Positions 1 to 12,514 are shown, counted from the stretch's first letter. The stretch is DNA of 64,000 bases from Ligustrum vulgare (GCA_963555705.1 OY743184.1:31692614-31756613), one strand, 5' to 3'. Notes: generated by a model from the sequence alone, not told the origin. Made by a program: numbers and translations.

Positions 1-310
1 TGGCCAATAAGGTTTTGGGAAAATTGTAATTTAAGTCCTTCAAGCATAAAATTTTTCATAATTGGCCACCTAAGATTTAAGAATATTGCAATTGACTCTC
101 TCAACTTAAGGATTGCTTTATTCTAAAGTTTTGAATTCTATAATTCAAATCCTAAAGTCAAAATATATGCAAATCAATGGATTTCAATTTCAAATTTTGG
201 TACTACGGACTCTTTTGAGAGATATAATTTTTGAAAGTAAGTTAGTTGAAGCAACATGTTTCCAAAGCAACCTCTCTTGTAGATATTAATTAACTTTGAA
301 TATTAGAAGG

Positions 311-715
311 TATTTGTGTGTGTTGTTCATTGCGGATGTTGATCGGCCCAAAGGAAGGTCAATATTTGGCTCGAATTTTCACATGCACCTGTGGTGATAA
401 ACATGTGGCAATTATTTGGTTTAACATGTGATCAATAAATCGGTCCAAAGAAATGTTTATTGGTTAACATGTCTTATTACCAGTGTTTGATCACTACACT
501 AAGGGAAAATTAGGTGTTTGTGTGTCATTTCATACTGATATTGATCGGCCCAAAGGAAGGTTAATATTTGGCTCGAATTTCACATGAACTTGTGGTGATA
601 AATACGTGATGGTTATTTGGTTTTACGTGTGATCAATAAATCGGTCCAAAGAAAGGTTTGTTGGTTGACATGTCTTACTGTCAATGTTTGATTACTACAC
701 CAAGAGTACCATTTA
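311..715 (+). repeat. Two tandem ~202-bp repeats in the copia leader
   Basis: Two adjacent copies, about 311-512 and 513-715, each contain GATCGGCCCAAAGGAAGG, then a conserved block with TTTGGCTCGAATTT, then CGGTCCAAAGAAA. They differ by scattered substitutions and 1-2 bp indels. A weak third partial copy follows near 716-760 (GTCCAAAGACTAAATATTG). They lie in the untranslated region upstream of gag. Confidence 0.8.
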
Positions 716-959
716 CAAGTCAATATTTCTGTCCAAAGACTAAATATTGATGTTGTGCTAGGTATCTTGTGATGGGCCCTACCATTGTTTGAAAGTATGA
801 TTTGCATAATAAGGTATTTATGTGAGCTATTTTGTTTAAGTGTTCTCTATTCGGTTTCAAATTCTGCTAGTAGTATATCTACAAGCTCAAATTTAATCCC
901 TGTATTTATGGAACAAACTTCAAGGATCAAAACAAGAACATTAACTTTTTGTTGGCTGC

Positions 960-1630
960 ATGGATCTAGACCGTGTACTAAGGATTGTGCAACCTGCTCC
1001 TCTTACGGATGAAAGTTCATCTAATCAAATGAGGAACTTTGAGAAGTGGGATTGCTTAAATTACATGAGTCTAATGATCATTAAGCGCGGCATTTCGGAA
1101 GCCTTTAGTGGCACAGTATCTGAGGAGGTAAATGATGCCAATGAATTCCTTGCCGAAATTAAGAAACGTTTTGCGAAAAACGATAAGGCTGAAACAAGCA
1201 CGCTTATGCAAAGCTTGATTTCAATAAAGTATAAAGGAAATAGGAAAATAAGGGAGTACATCATGTAGATGTCTCACACTGCTTCAAGACTTAAGGAACT
1301 AAAACTCGACTTGTCTAATGACTTGCTCGTACATTTAGTGTTGATATCGCTTCCTGCACAATACAGTTAATTTAAGGTCAGTTATAACTGTTAAAGGGAG
1401 AAATGAACTCTAAATGAGCTCATTCTATTTTGTGTGCAAGAGGAAGAAAAGTTGAAGCAGGATAGAACTGAAAGTGTTCACTTGGCAATCACCTCTAAAG
1501 ATAAGGGTAAGAAAATAAATAAAGAACATAAAGTTACTAAGGGTTCAAAACAAAAGAAACAACATAAATACATTAAGGATTGTTTCTTTTGTCATAACTC
1601 TAGACATTTGAATAAAGATCATACATAATA
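960..1630 (+). pseudogene. Copia gag remnant (UBN2-type capsid and broken zinc knuckle)
   Basis: The start MDLDRVLRIVQPAPLTDESS and downstream segments such as GTVSEEVNDANEFLAEI and KNDKAETSTLMQSLIS are typical of the gag capsid domain of plant copia elements (UBN2 / retrotran_gag family). A stop at 1266 interrupts it, but the same frame continues with recognisable gag (ASRLKELKLDLSNDLL) to about 1370. Another open segment at 1434-1628 carries the basic linker and the nucleocapsid knuckle CFFCHNSRHLNKDHT. There the last Cys of the expected CX2CX4HX4C is lost, as is the conserved Gly. Role in the family: assembly of virus-like particles in the cytoplasm. This copy is not functional. Confidence 0.85.
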
Positions 1631-3722
1631 CCAACTAAAGATGCTGCTAAAACACTTTAAGAGCTTTTGACAGGCACAATACCTAGTTTAAAGCATTTCT
1701 ACATTTGGGGATGTCCAGCTAAGGCTAGTCATTATAGGCCACATAAAGAAATTGGACTCCAAAACAGTAAGCAGCTACTTTTTTGGTTATTCTGAGTGAT
1801 CGAGGGGCTATTAATTTTATGATCCCACACTTAAGTCAATTTTTTGAAACGGGAAATGCAACATTTTTTGAGGATGTTGAGTTTGGGAGAGAAATAAGGT
1901 TAGAGATATTGTCTTTAAGGAAGAAGTTGAGGAAGGATCAGTTTCGATTCCTACTATTGCTTTTGACAATGTGCAAGTTTCTATGCATGTCATTGATCAA
2001 GAAGTATATCCGGAACCTCAATTAGACAATGTTGAAGAACCTCCCATCCAAAATAAGGTAAACTTCAGAAGTACAAACTCAACAACCTCAATAACTAAAG
2101 CCATTAAGGAGATCCACGAGAGAAAGGGAAAAATGCTATTCCGGATAATTTAAATAGTATTTTTCCAAGAACATAAGGAAATAATGGAATGGTGGAAGAT
2201 GATCCAATCAATTCCATCAGGCCATGCAGGGTTCTAACTCTCAGAAGTGGATTGATGTCGTAAATAAGGAGTATAAGCATATGCAAGACAATAAAGTTTG
2301 GGGTCTTGTCCCATTACCAGAAGGTGCGAAGCCCATTGGTCTTAAATGGATTTTTAAACCAAGAGGGATTCCAAAGGTAATGTGGAAAGATATAAAGTTC
2401 GTCTTGTATCTAAGGGCTTTACACAGAATGAAGACATAGATTATAAAGAGACTTTCTCTTCGGTTTCAATGAAAGACTCTTTTAGGAAAGTCAGGTTGTT
2501 GCACATTTTGACCTCGAATTACATCAAATGGATGTTAAGACGATGTCTCTCAATGGAGACATTGATGAAACGGTTTGCAAATTAAAGAAATCCATTTATG
2601 TGCTCAAGCCAGCTTCCCGTTAAGGGTAATACAAATTTCATCAAGTAATTATCTCTTTGGGTCTTGAGATTAATGCTGTTGATGGTTGTGTGTATTACAA
2701 GTTCAGTGGGAGTAAGTATATTTTCCTGGTTTTCTATGTTGATTATTGCTTGCCACCAATGATATAGGCATGTCACATAAAATTATGAGATTTTTGGTCA
2801 AGGAATTTTGAGATTAAAAATCTTGGTGACGTCTCTTTTGTATTAGGAATTCATATATACCGGGATTGTTCTCGAGGTATTCTTGGATTGTCACAAAAGG
2901 GCTATATCGATAAAGTACTTAAGAGGTTTGGCATGCAAGATAGTAACTCAGGGGACACCCTTATATCGTTAAGGGAGACAATTTAGTCTCAACTAAGACC
3001 CGAAAAATGATCTTGAAGTTAAAGAAATGCAGAGGATCTCATATAGTTAAGTTATAGAAAATCTGATGTATGCTCAAATTTGTATGCGTTCGGATATTGC
3101 ATACATTATTGGGATATTAATGAGATATTTAAGTAACCCTGTGATGGATCATTTGGAAAGCAGCCAAATATGGGTTATAAGGTATTTAAAGAGAACAAAA
3201 TATTACATGCTCACATATAGAAAATCGGACCAGTTGGAGATCATATGGTATTATGATTCCGATTTTTGCTAGATGCCAAAAAAGTAGAAGATCCATATCA
3301 GGCTACATCTATCTGCAAGTTGAAGGAGCTATTTCCGGAAGGAGTGCTTAACAAACACTTTAGCTTCTTTCACTTGGCAGCACAGTTTGTAGCATTTTTT
3401 GGGGGCATCTAATTATGGAATATTGCTGCGAAATTTTGTCATTGGGCTGCAAATTTTGTACGGTATAGAAAGACCACTAATGTTATATTGTGACAATAAC
3501 TCAGCAGATTTATATTTCAATAACAACAGGAGCTCAACTAAGTCAAAATACATTGACATAAGTTCCTGGTTGTGAAGAATACAGTTCTGAGTGGACACGT
3601 GTCAATAAGAGCACATTGGGACAAACTCCATAATTGCAGATCCGCTTACTAAAGTATTACAACCCAAGGTCTTTCATGAGCACAATGCTCATATGGGTGT
3701 TGTATTTCTTAAGGATATTTGA
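1631..3722 (+). pseudogene. Copia pol remnant: integrase C-terminus, reverse transcriptase, RNase H
   Basis: Fragments appear in family order but in shifting frames. Integrase C-terminus at about 1640-1930 includes SLKHFYIWGCP and FFEDVEFGREIRLEILSL. The RT start at about 2224-2440 has WIDVVNKEYKHMQDNKVW and GLKWIFKPR. A central RT part follows at 2455-2600, but the segment after KLKKSIYVLKPAS (about 2580-2640) is shortened. RT continues to 2960, with LSQKGYIDKVLKRFGMQD. RNase H is at about 3060-3722, with MRSDIAYIIGILMRYLSNP, then SSTKSKYIDI, and ends at IADPLTK and a TGA at 3720. No catalytic YVDD remains intact: the DNA around 2740 reads YVDYCLPP. I read this as an old, deletion-scarred copy. 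Confidence 0.85.
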
Positions 3723-4132
3723 TTTCAGTGGGAGTTTGTATTTTGGGTGCATTAGACACATTTATTGTCCTTTCGGATACAGTTTAAAGTTAAAGTTATT
3801 TACAGTTGTATAGTTTCAGGTTTATTATCTCTGAACTCGTTTGAGGATGATCTCACTAAATTTGGACCAATTAGAAATAGACATGTTGAAGATCACATTA
3901 CATGTAATTTCCATACTACACATCCATACTTGATCTATGTCATTCAGTTATGTCTATATACGTGACCATTGATAGGTTTAGTTACGATTAATGTAGCGAA
4001 AACCGCTTTAATCCTATGTTGATATAATTGATGGACCGGATTGTTTGGGGATGCATTCAGTAATGATAGCAAAATTCTGAATACTCATAAGGTTATGATT
4101 GATACACAATTGTAAGGTTACACATATAGCCC

Positions 4133-4143
4133 AGGTGGGAGAT
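4133..4143 (+). other. Polypurine tract of the copia element
   Basis: AGGTGGGAGAT lies directly before the LTR start TGTAAGG. This is the usual plus-strand priming site of plant copia elements. An earlier similar purine stretch (CAGTGGGAG at 3726) lies just after the pol stop and is internal. Confidence 0.75.
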
Positions 4144-4546
4144 TGTAAGGATTTTAATCAATCGTGTGGGCTTATATGTGAATTATTGTGTATTGAATAA
4201 AAGGCTATCAAATTTGGTTAAGCCCATTTAAAGTGATCTAATAAGAATTTTATATATATATCGGGCTTTAATGCATCTAATTAATGTATGAGTTTTTATG
4301 TGTAGATACCAAGCCATTACCTAATTCATGATGGGCCGGATTAGATTAATTGGCAATTCAGTATATAAAGTCGGTTATGGTCCCTGAATCATATGTACTG
4401 TTCATTCTTTTTGACATCCCATCATCAAAAAGAAAATAAGGACTACGTATTGATTTAGAAGATCCAACCGTAGAATCGATCATCGTGAACCATATCTGAT
4501 TAAGGTACGCTTCCGCTTCAGTTATTTAATTCTTGATAATTCAACA
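4144..4546 (+). repeat. 3' LTR of the decayed copia element
   Basis: It begins TGTAAGG immediately after the polypurine tract and contains a TATA box (TATATAA at 4362-4368) about 220 bp in. A plausible end is TTCAACA near 4546. The right end is a guess, because there is no second LTR in the window to align and no target duplication could be checked. Confidence 0.55.
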
Positions 4547-6640
4547 TGATGATTTTTTTATCATAGATAAATAATTGTCCGTGATAAATTTTCTAACATC
4601 TCTTGCATTTAAAATAGCAGTTTTTATATTCATGATTCGATTTCATACAAATAATGCACGATTGATTATTGTAAGCTTTCTGAGATGATTTTCCCTTCCA
4701 TTCATCTTGCTTCTTATTTTTATTAAACTGCTAAATTGTCCATTTTTTTTTTTCATACGAGCATCCATTTTTATTTTTTCCATAATTGTTTGAACTTATT
4801 TTCAGCATAAACTTTGACTGAAATGCTTGTCTGCTTGTATAGTCCGCCAAACGAATAATATTCTGCTCATATGCAACAAGAGATCCAATCAATTTGTACA
4901 TCGTCATTTATGAAAAATCTTTTGATTCTTGAGTGGTGGTGGCTGCATGGTCAAACTTTTAAGGGAGACTTCTTAGAACTTTTTCGACAACTCTTTTGTC
5001 TTTTATATCATCTCCACAATGTTTTATTTGATTTACTATCTCTGAAACTTGTGAAGAAAAATCTCGAATGATTTCTCGTACTTCCATTTTTAGGTTGTCA
5101 AAGTCCACCTATAAAAATTGAAGTTTCAAGGTGATAGTTTTCCTCGTGCTTTGAAATTCCCGACTTAAAATTTTCTATGCTTATTTGGCTTTTTTAACAC
5201 CAAAGATACGAGGAAAACTTGATTTTCCAACTCCCTGCTAAATATATCGCAATGCCATTGCATCTTTCTTTTTATTTTCCTTTATATAACTTTGAATCTT
5301 CTTCATTGTCTTCAAAAGAATCTAATACTACCTCATTATCTTCAATGACATCCCATAAATCCAAAGGGAGGGAGAAGATATGCATTTGACTACTCAAATA
5401 TTCATAATGTTCACCTTTGAAGATTGGAAATTGACTCGGCGAATATGTGAACAAAGAGGCTGCGGATATTGTTTTCTTAAAATAAGAATTCGTTACTCAA
5501 GATAACATACTGGAATTTAGAAATACAGCACTTTAATTCACTTCTAGTGGTTGTGAATAAATTTTAATGTTGTTGAACTTCCAAAAACTTCAGGTGACAG
5601 CTTCAATAGACTTTGGTTGGCTACTAGGATAAAAACTTGCAGCTGCTCTGGTAAGTTTTGAATCTAATTTTGTTTTAAAATTGGTTGTCTTTGGTTTTTA
5701 TTTTCTTCCTAAGGTCTAATAAATTTGTTGGGAGGTAGAGGAAAGAAAGTAGGGAAATAGGACATTTTACTATGGAATTTGAGTTTTACAAATTAGTTCT
5801 ACAACATATTCAATTCTCTCTCTTTTTTCAGAGATTTCTTATACTTATCTTACATATTTTAGCACTAGATATCTGCCAACGTTTTATAAAGAAAATGGAA
5901 TAGTGTAGTCCTACAATTTTTTTACAATTGCAACAAGATTACAGCTATAATTCAACCTCATTTGTAGTTGTAATCTTCTTCATTTGTAGCTATATTCTCT
6001 AGATTTTTCATGGCTGCTGCCTGCTATTTTTTTCTTCCAGAAGCAACTGATTTTATGTCTGAAGCATTGCTTTTTTTTTTTTTTTTTTTCAGAATTTGTT
6101 GGTCTTTTTTCTAGACTGTATTTTGAATGTTCAACCTGAGTATACAAATTGAATTCAATATCTTATCATCTTTGACTCTTTCAAAGTTTGTTGATGTGTT
6201 CAGTTTCGATTTGATTTTTTGAAGATTACTAATTACTTTAGAAATTTTAATACATACCACTAAAACTTTCTCCTCCATCCAAAAATAAGTTCACGTCAAA
6301 GTATAGATAGATTTTTATTATTTTATAATGAATGTTGTTTGAACACCCAACAATATTCCTTTTTATTGTTTTTATCATCTAATGCTACATACTTGAAAGC
6401 CCGAAAAATAATCAGTTGATGTGCCACAGGTTTGGTACATGTCATATAGCAATTGTAAGAAAACATCAAATGCAGATTTTGGAGAAATTCACAAATGTCA
6501 CTCTTTTAAGTATGAATATGTAAGATTTCGGGTCATACATGCACAGCCGAAATTAAAAGAATAGAATTTGTGATTTGAAATGTACCTTTGATGAATCTTG
6601 TGAATCTGAATTATGGTGCATGATGTAGAAATCTCGTCAC
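4547..6640. other. Intergenic, nothing recognised
   Basis: AT-rich sequence with short open frames only and no family motif I can identify. It includes a run of about 21 T at 6070-6090 and a Stowaway-like word near 6270 without a partner end. Confidence 0.6.
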
Positions 6641-6669
6641 CACCGCAGTTCAAATGTCTAGCCTCTAAC

Positions 6670-6861
6670 AGTAATCCACACAACAAGCTTAGATTTGGAA
6701 GAGGTTGTGCTAACAACCAAAAAGATGACTCAAAGCCCTCTATTTGTCTTGTAACTAAACTAGTACTTATAGGTTTACGCTAAACTTAATTAGGGTATAG
6801 ATATGGACTTGGGCTAACCCAAGTCCGACCCAACTAATTGGGCTTTGACATTATTCCAACA
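6670..6861 (-). repeat. Copia LTR (partial), antisense, right end intact
   Basis: Read on the minus strand it starts TGTTGGAATAATGTC at 6861 and runs left. The segment 6670-6861 is closely similar to 40350-40536, which has the same orientation. On the minus strand it was originally preceded by the polypurine tract now at 8620-8633, so this is the 3' LTR of the copia element at 8.6-12.4 kb. The left limit is unclear because the two copies diverge near 6670. Confidence 0.7.
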
Positions 6862-7299
6862 AGAGGAAATTACATGGTCCCATGTTTATTAAGTTCTAAA
6901 TTCTAAATTCAGGTTTTGTCTATATCTATTCAAAACTCAGGTTTTATTTTAACTTTTTTAATTCATTAATTATTTAACCTACCTCACTTACAAACTACAC
7001 TTCAAACCTATCATTTCTCTCAACTCTCTCAGCCTCTCCTTAAGCCCCCACCCATCCACAGCGGCGCCACCACACAGATTTCGTCGGCGACCACAGCTCC
7101 GTCGTCACTTCCGTAGGAGCAAAGCCTTCCCCGCTGCTGATTCGATCTACAACAGTGGCGCCTAAGTAGAGCCTTTGCCGGTGCGTACCTCGAAGTAGCA
7201 GTAAAGGAGCTCCTCTGATCTAGCAGCGGCGCCACTACTTCGATCTAGTAGCGGCGCCGCTGCTTTCTTCTCCTTTCTTTTTTTTTTTTCTTTCGCTTT

Positions 7300-7855
7300 G
7301 GTTGATTGGTGGTCAGTGGTGTGCAGTGGTGGCGAGGCTGTGTGTGATAGTGGAACGGTGGTTTGGTGATATGTTTTGGCGGTGGTGCTCAGTAATGGTG
7401 AGGTGTGGTAGTCACGGTGGTGCTTTGGTGAGGTGTGGCAGTAGCAGTGAGATGGTGGTGGCAATTTGGAGGTGTTACGGTAGCTGTAGTGGTGGTGGAG
7501 GTGATTGGGGTTCGTCAGGTGGTAGTGGTGGTGGTGGGGATGGCTGTGATGGTGGAGAAATGGTGGGCGATTTGGAGGTGGTGCAGTGGCTGGGGTGGTG
7601 GTGGTGGAGGTGATTAGGGTGCCGCCAGGTGGTGGTGGTGATAGCTGTGATGGTGAAGGAGTGGGGGTAAGGTAGGGTGGTTCACTTTTTTGTGGTGGCG
7701 GGTGTGGTGGTGGAAGTGGTGGTAGTGAAGGTGGTGTAGGTTGGTGGTGAGGTTAGGTGTGGTGGTGGTGGTCGGTGACTGCTATGGTCAATGGTGGTGG
7801 TGGTGTTGGATGTCGTGGATGTGGGTGGGTGGGTGGTTGGTTGGTTGGTTGGGTG
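7300..7855 (+). repeat. GGT/GTGGTGG-rich low-complexity block
   Basis: Long stretch dominated by GGTGGTGG words on the + strand, with almost no C outside GC steps. The open frames it creates are glycine- and valine-rich artefacts of composition. It lies inside the MULE-like element, just before the TGTGAC array. Confidence 0.8.
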
Positions 7856-7864
7856 ATAAAGGAT

Positions 7865-8510
7865 AATTGTGACCTAAAAATAAGTTGTGACCAATTAATT
7901 GTTGTGACCTATAAAATTTGTAGTTTGTGACCAAAAAATAAATTGTGACCAACTAAAATCGATAATCTGACTAAAAAATGAGTCTGACCAAATAATTTTA
8001 TAAATTGTGACCTATAAAATTTCTGATTTGTGACCAAAAAAACTAGTAATTTGTGAAAATTGTGACACAAAAAATTCTGGATTTTGCATTCAAGAAAGAA
8101 TTGTGACCAATGAAATTTATGATTAATAACGAAATTGTGACTCATAATTTGTTGAATTGTGACTAATTGACTCGAGATTTGCAATCGGAAAAAAAAAACT
8201 TGTGACCTATGAAATTCGAAATTTGTGATCGAGAAAAAAATTGTGACCAATGAAATTTGTGATTTGTGACCAATAAATAAATTGTGACTCATAATTTGTT
8301 AAGTTGTGACCAATTTTCTTGAAATTTTCGATCGAAAAAAATCGTGACCTACGAAATTTGAAATTTGTGACCAAAAAATAAATTGTGACCTAAAAAATTG
8401 TCACTGTGACCATGAACTTATGACCTGATTTGTGACTTGTGACCTAAAAAATTGTGACTTGTGACCATAATAAATTGTGACTGAAAAATTGTGACTTGTG
8501 ACCATAAACA
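7865..8510 (+). repeat. TGTGACC word array 1
   Basis: By hand count about 27 GTGAC words on the + strand in about 640 bp, mostly as TTGTGACC, separated by AT-rich spacers of variable length such as AAAAAATAAA. It is not a fixed-period satellite. The same kind of array occurs in three more places (23.92-25.1, 26.38-27.05 and 27.67-28.5 kb), always with GTGAC on the + strand. Confidence 0.85.
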
Positions 8511-9739
8511 ATAAAATACATAATTAAATATAACCTAATTTTTGAAATAAAACCTTAAGTTTCTTAATTTTGAAAATGTGTACTTTAAAAACCTTAGTTA
8601 TGTATTCTTCCCTACCAACAATCTCCCACTAGTACAAGATCCAATTCCTGATGCTTAATTCTTGCTTTTGTGTGTGATCCATCATGTTCCATTCAATATG
8701 GCAACGCCATGTTATTATTATTCCAATATGATTGGAATAAAATGAATTGAAATCCCTATTTCTAATTCATCATCGATTCATCAAGATCAATTAATTCACG
8801 TCGCAGTCCAAGATTGACGTCTAGCAATGTATCATGTTAATCTATGTGAATGGAAATGTCATGTGGCATGACAAGACCTATTCATGTGTGGTTACCATGG
8901 AAATATAATCATTTCATCAATATAATCCAATCGGTTAAGAGATATGGATAGCGTCAATCCCATTTAAACCAATTATGTTATTCAACTCTTATCTTAATTG
9001 ATCTTGTTATGACTGAAAACACATTTTCAAATCATAACTTCACCCCGGCCTAGGACTTTACATCAACTTAAGTGGGGGAAATACAGGTCTTAATCTTCTA
9101 CTACCAGGAGTGACGAATCCTCATATTAGACATACACAACCTTCATATGACTCTCTCTCAAGAGCCAACATCAAAGCTCGCCAAAGCATAGCAATCCTCA
9201 TATAAGATTTTATGACGTCCTCAAGTCAAATGACCAAATCCACAACCTCGCATTAGAGATTCATCACTGACGCTTGGATAGTTATCCATGTGGATTTTCT
9301 AGGCGAGTCATCCAATATTTTGTTCATCTAACAATGGATCCATGTGTTCATTCTAATATCCCTCTACATTCTAGCATGTGAGATAAACTACCTTCTTCAT
9401 AAGAAAGAAATGCAACACATGCTAGTCTATGTGCAACAACAATATCCTTATCTTGTTGTTACTTCGACTATGGACAATTTTAGAATAAGTTATCAATGAC
9501 TTGTATCTCACAGTCACAACACCTTGTGACTTACAAGTTATTTAAACTTACTCTACGGACTTTATTATTTAAATAATGAGTTAAACTCAATTTAATAATT
9601 GATCTGCCTTTATTGTAACAATGATAATATGTGTTATGCTATCTCAATGATTGAATTTAGAGCACAACACTGATATATTCCCACTAGATCCAATAACTCA
9701 TGTAACCTATGAGTTTATATGACAATCACATTCCTATTT

Positions 9740-12310
9740 GGATAGTAGTTTTACAGGTGGATCTCTGATTTCAACTTTTTCAAAGTTAGTGGGCATGAAT
9801 TCTATTTTTCTACAATGTTCTAATGAGATAGTAGTTCCTCAATACATTCTCAGATTATTGATGAGACCCAGTTCCTACGATCGCGCGATGGCTCCATTGT
9901 TGTCACAGTATTCATTATTGGAGCTACAATGCTAGGAACACTTATAGTTCACTAATGAACTTAACGATCGAGATTACTTTACAATCACCTATGTATTTGG
10001 TCTTGGTTGTATAGTTAGCGGTCTCCCTTGTTTGAACCATTTCAAACTAACAATACTACTATAAGTTAATTAACAAATAGACTAATTTCCTTCATCCTTC
10101 CCGGATTGGAGGGTGGTATCTCTTTATCCAAAGACTAAAAACTACATTTCTCCTCAAGACTATTGTATTCTTATTGCTTTTCAAGTACTCAATAATACAA
10201 AAGGCGTCGTGCATAGCTTCGTGTTTAAGAAGATCTTATTGTCAAACAATCAAGTATCTTGTCTACATCATTCTCTCAATATGTGTTCTAAACATCATTT
10301 TGAGAAGATTAACCACATGACTCTTGGGATCGAATCCTACATTGGATTCTTTTATGCTAACCACGTTAGCATTATATTTATGTACGCGGATTGAGAAATC
10401 AAAATAACTTTTCAGATCTATCTCTATAGATTCTGGTTCTCAAATTGAAGGTTTTATTTATCATCTATCATGGAGAAATTTAAATAATTGCACTTTTACT
10501 TTCAAGGTTAGAGATTCAATTTCTGATCAATAATATGTTATCTACATATAGTATCAGAAATATTGAACACTCCCACTAACCTTTATATACACACATGATT
10601 CATCTACAATTTTTTATAAAATCAAACATTTTGATTATCTCATCAAAATTAAGATTCTAGCTCCGTGAGGCTTGCTTTAATCTATAATTAGATCTTTGTA
10701 GATAGTACACTATGTTTATATATTTAAGGATTGGAAAATCCCATAATCACAACATGTTGCTACCGCAAGTAGAATCCGAATTATTTTTGAGTAAACGCAT
10801 TTACATCCTATGGGTCTTACCCATTTCAAGTGGATCAAACAAGTTTAAACTTATTTTATCTCGGATCCCATGGCTTCCTGCCATCTCATTTAGTCAACTT
10901 TTGACGTAGCTTCTATGTAATTATAGGCTCATTATCCCTGATGACTAATAAAATATTAGCCATCGGGGATGTGTAACTCAATGGAGTATACATGATCCTA
11001 ATATCTTGACATGAGGCTAGTGCATTCTCAGTCATCACGATGTTCTGACTTCTAAGTAGCGAGCGTGTTCAAGCATCGATCTGTGCCTCATCCAATGTAA
11101 GCACATATTCTAGCTTAATTAATCGGTTAAGTATATATATGTGTAGTCATGAATTCTTTCATATTCTACTTTTACCCCCGGTTTTTTCTCTTAGATGAAC
11201 TGTTTCTCTAAGATATTGACAAAATTTGAGATAGACTTTCTTTCTCAATAGGAACGTAGAAATAATATCCAACCATCTTTTGGATATCCAACATATATAT
11301 ATATATATATATATATATTTGACTAAGGCTATAACTTATCCAAATTTGGTAAATCTTAACGCGAGGAACATTAGACCTTTGAAAACCATATCTTATATGG
11401 ACTTTCATCAAGCAATTATCATGTAACACGAAAAAGTGTGTAACAAGTGTTTTTGTGCAAAGCTCCAAAAACTATTTTTGGAGATTTTGCGTGGCTTCAT
11501 CAATAATTGCATCAATTGCAATCTTTGTCCTTTTAGATTCGCCATTTTTCCGAGGAGTGTGTTAAAGGGTTATCTATGCGAAAATTATGTTCTCACAACA
11601 TAATCTTAAATTCAATCATTTTAAAATATTCTTGACCTTGATCAGATCTAAGTGCTTAGAATATTTTTCTCATTTTGATCTTCTAATTTATATCTGTATT
11701 ATTCAAACTTTTCAAAATCACAGATTTAAATTTCATTATAAATAACAATGACTATCAATGTTATCTAATTACAAAAGATCACTCTAACATATGCCTACTT
11801 ACATTCAAATGTAACAGGCTCAGTGGATCAACCATCCCACTTTTCCTTTTTCAAAGAAAAAAATGACTTGTCAATTTACTTCCAAAGTGATATATACACA
11901 CATCTCTATTAATTGAATCAGTCCAGTGTCAGATTTAATTGTGACTTCTTCTTTGCCCTATCAATATTCAGAATGTAGACTATTTGTTATTTACCTCACT
12001 TCCATAGTATCCCATCTAAGTTAAATGAATAACTATTATTCTTAATTAAAAGAGGATAATCACTTCATGTCCAAACATGAAGTGGAAGTGTCATTCTTCA
12101 TAAGAACTGTAATTAACAATTGTCTAATTTTAAATTGAATGAGAAGGCAAACATAGGTGATAGCTTCTTAAGTTGTTCAAGCAACATTTGCTTTATTACC
12201 TACAAATAGGTATATCACCATTTTTCGCAATTATTCTACTTTTAGCCGTTGTTTATTATCGATATCTAATACTCGATTGGCTAAGTAGATTATTTAACCT
12301 CTATCAAATA
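9740..12310 (-). pseudogene. Copia pol remnant (protease region, integrase, RT, RNase H)
   Basis: Minus strand, many stops and frame changes. RNase H: YCDNNGAIA near 9880, preceded by TKTKYIGDCK (the family has TEAEYIAA). RT: LKQASRS and NLNFDEIIKMFDF near 10600-10660, then the catalytic loop read as YVDNILL near 10535-10550, where the second Asp of YVDD is Asn. Integrase: SDRGGEY appears as TQIDQGQEYF near 11620-11650 and the RPFT linker near 11880. The pre-integrase/protease end is near 12050-12310 (YLFVGNKANVA and SCLDM). The protein order identifies a copia element. No product is expected. Confidence 0.75.
11289..11318. repeat. (AT)n microsatellite
   Basis: A run of alternating A and T of about 28 bp inside the decayed copia element. 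Confidence 0.9.
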
Positions 12311-12514
12311 GAAAACTGAAGTAGAAGATTCATCAAACTTCTCACTTCTTCAGTTCAGTTAAGAAGGCCTCGCAATTACAAATTTAGTGTCCTATTATTG
12401 GCATGTTCGAGAAGAGTATCCTCGATCAATCCAACTCTTGCTACACAGAGGTGGTGATGACACCTGGGAGTCCGATGTAGATGAAATGGTGGAGTCTGAT
12501 GCGGTAGAGTGATG

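Larger units (their letters stand above)
1..4546 (+). mobile_element. Decayed Ty1/copia retrotransposon, 3' LTR present, 5' LTR not in window
   Basis: Seen: in order on the + strand a long 5' leader with a tandem repeat, gag remnants, the C-terminal end of integrase, reverse transcriptase, RNase H, a roughly 400-bp 3' untranslated stretch, a polypurine tract and an LTR. The protein pieces match the plant copia gag/pol pattern in sequence and order, but stops and frameshifts break every one of them. Protease and the integrase catalytic core are absent: the gag zinc-knuckle remnant is followed within about 10 bp by integrase C-terminal sequence, so an internal deletion removed them. The 5' LTR is not recognisable and probably lies left of the window. 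The element cannot encode its own movement. Confidence 0.85.
6863..8612. mobile_element. Non-autonomous MULE-like element, copy 1, with TGTGAC array
   Basis: Seen: 9-bp flanking words TTCCAACAA (6854-6862) and TACCAACAA (8613-8621), 8 of 9 identical. Ends are GAGGAAATTACAT and, read inward on the minus strand, GGGAAGAATACAT. The terminal inverted similarity continues inward for about 80 bp with gaps (for example AAAACTCAGGTTTTATTTTAA against AAACTTAAGGTTTTATTTCAA). Inside are a GC-rich exon-like patch (7020-7270), a GGT/GGTGGTGG-rich block (7300-7850) and a TGTGACC array (7865-8510). No transposase is present. Nine-bp duplications and long terminal inverted repeats are the hallmark of Mutator-like elements. 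The assignment is inferred from structure alone. Confidence 0.6.
8613..12400 (-). mobile_element. Decayed Ty1/copia element, antisense, internal region
   Basis: From the polypurine tract at 8620-8633 (minus strand ACTAGTGGGAGATT) the internal region runs to about 12400. It has remnants of RNase H, RT, integrase and the protease region in the right order for copia on the minus strand. About 1.1 kb of non-coding sequence lies between the pol end and the tract. The 3' LTR is at 6670-6861, separated from the tract by the MULE-like element. Gag and the 5' LTR are not seen. They are either deleted or displaced by the neighbouring insertions. Confidence 0.8.

Noticed and set aside
6270..6300. Stowaway MITE end near 6270 (CTCCTCCATCC)
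   Set aside because: Only one end is seen, with no inverted partner nearby.
7302..7617. Gly/Val/Trp-rich open frames in the GGTGGTGG block
   Set aside because: Composition artefact: a stop-poor simple repeat read in several frames, with no domain.
7909..8292. 127-codon minus-strand frame across TGTGAC array 1
   Set aside because: The repeated peptide simply mirrors the DNA word; no Kozak context, no domain, and not kept in the other arrays.
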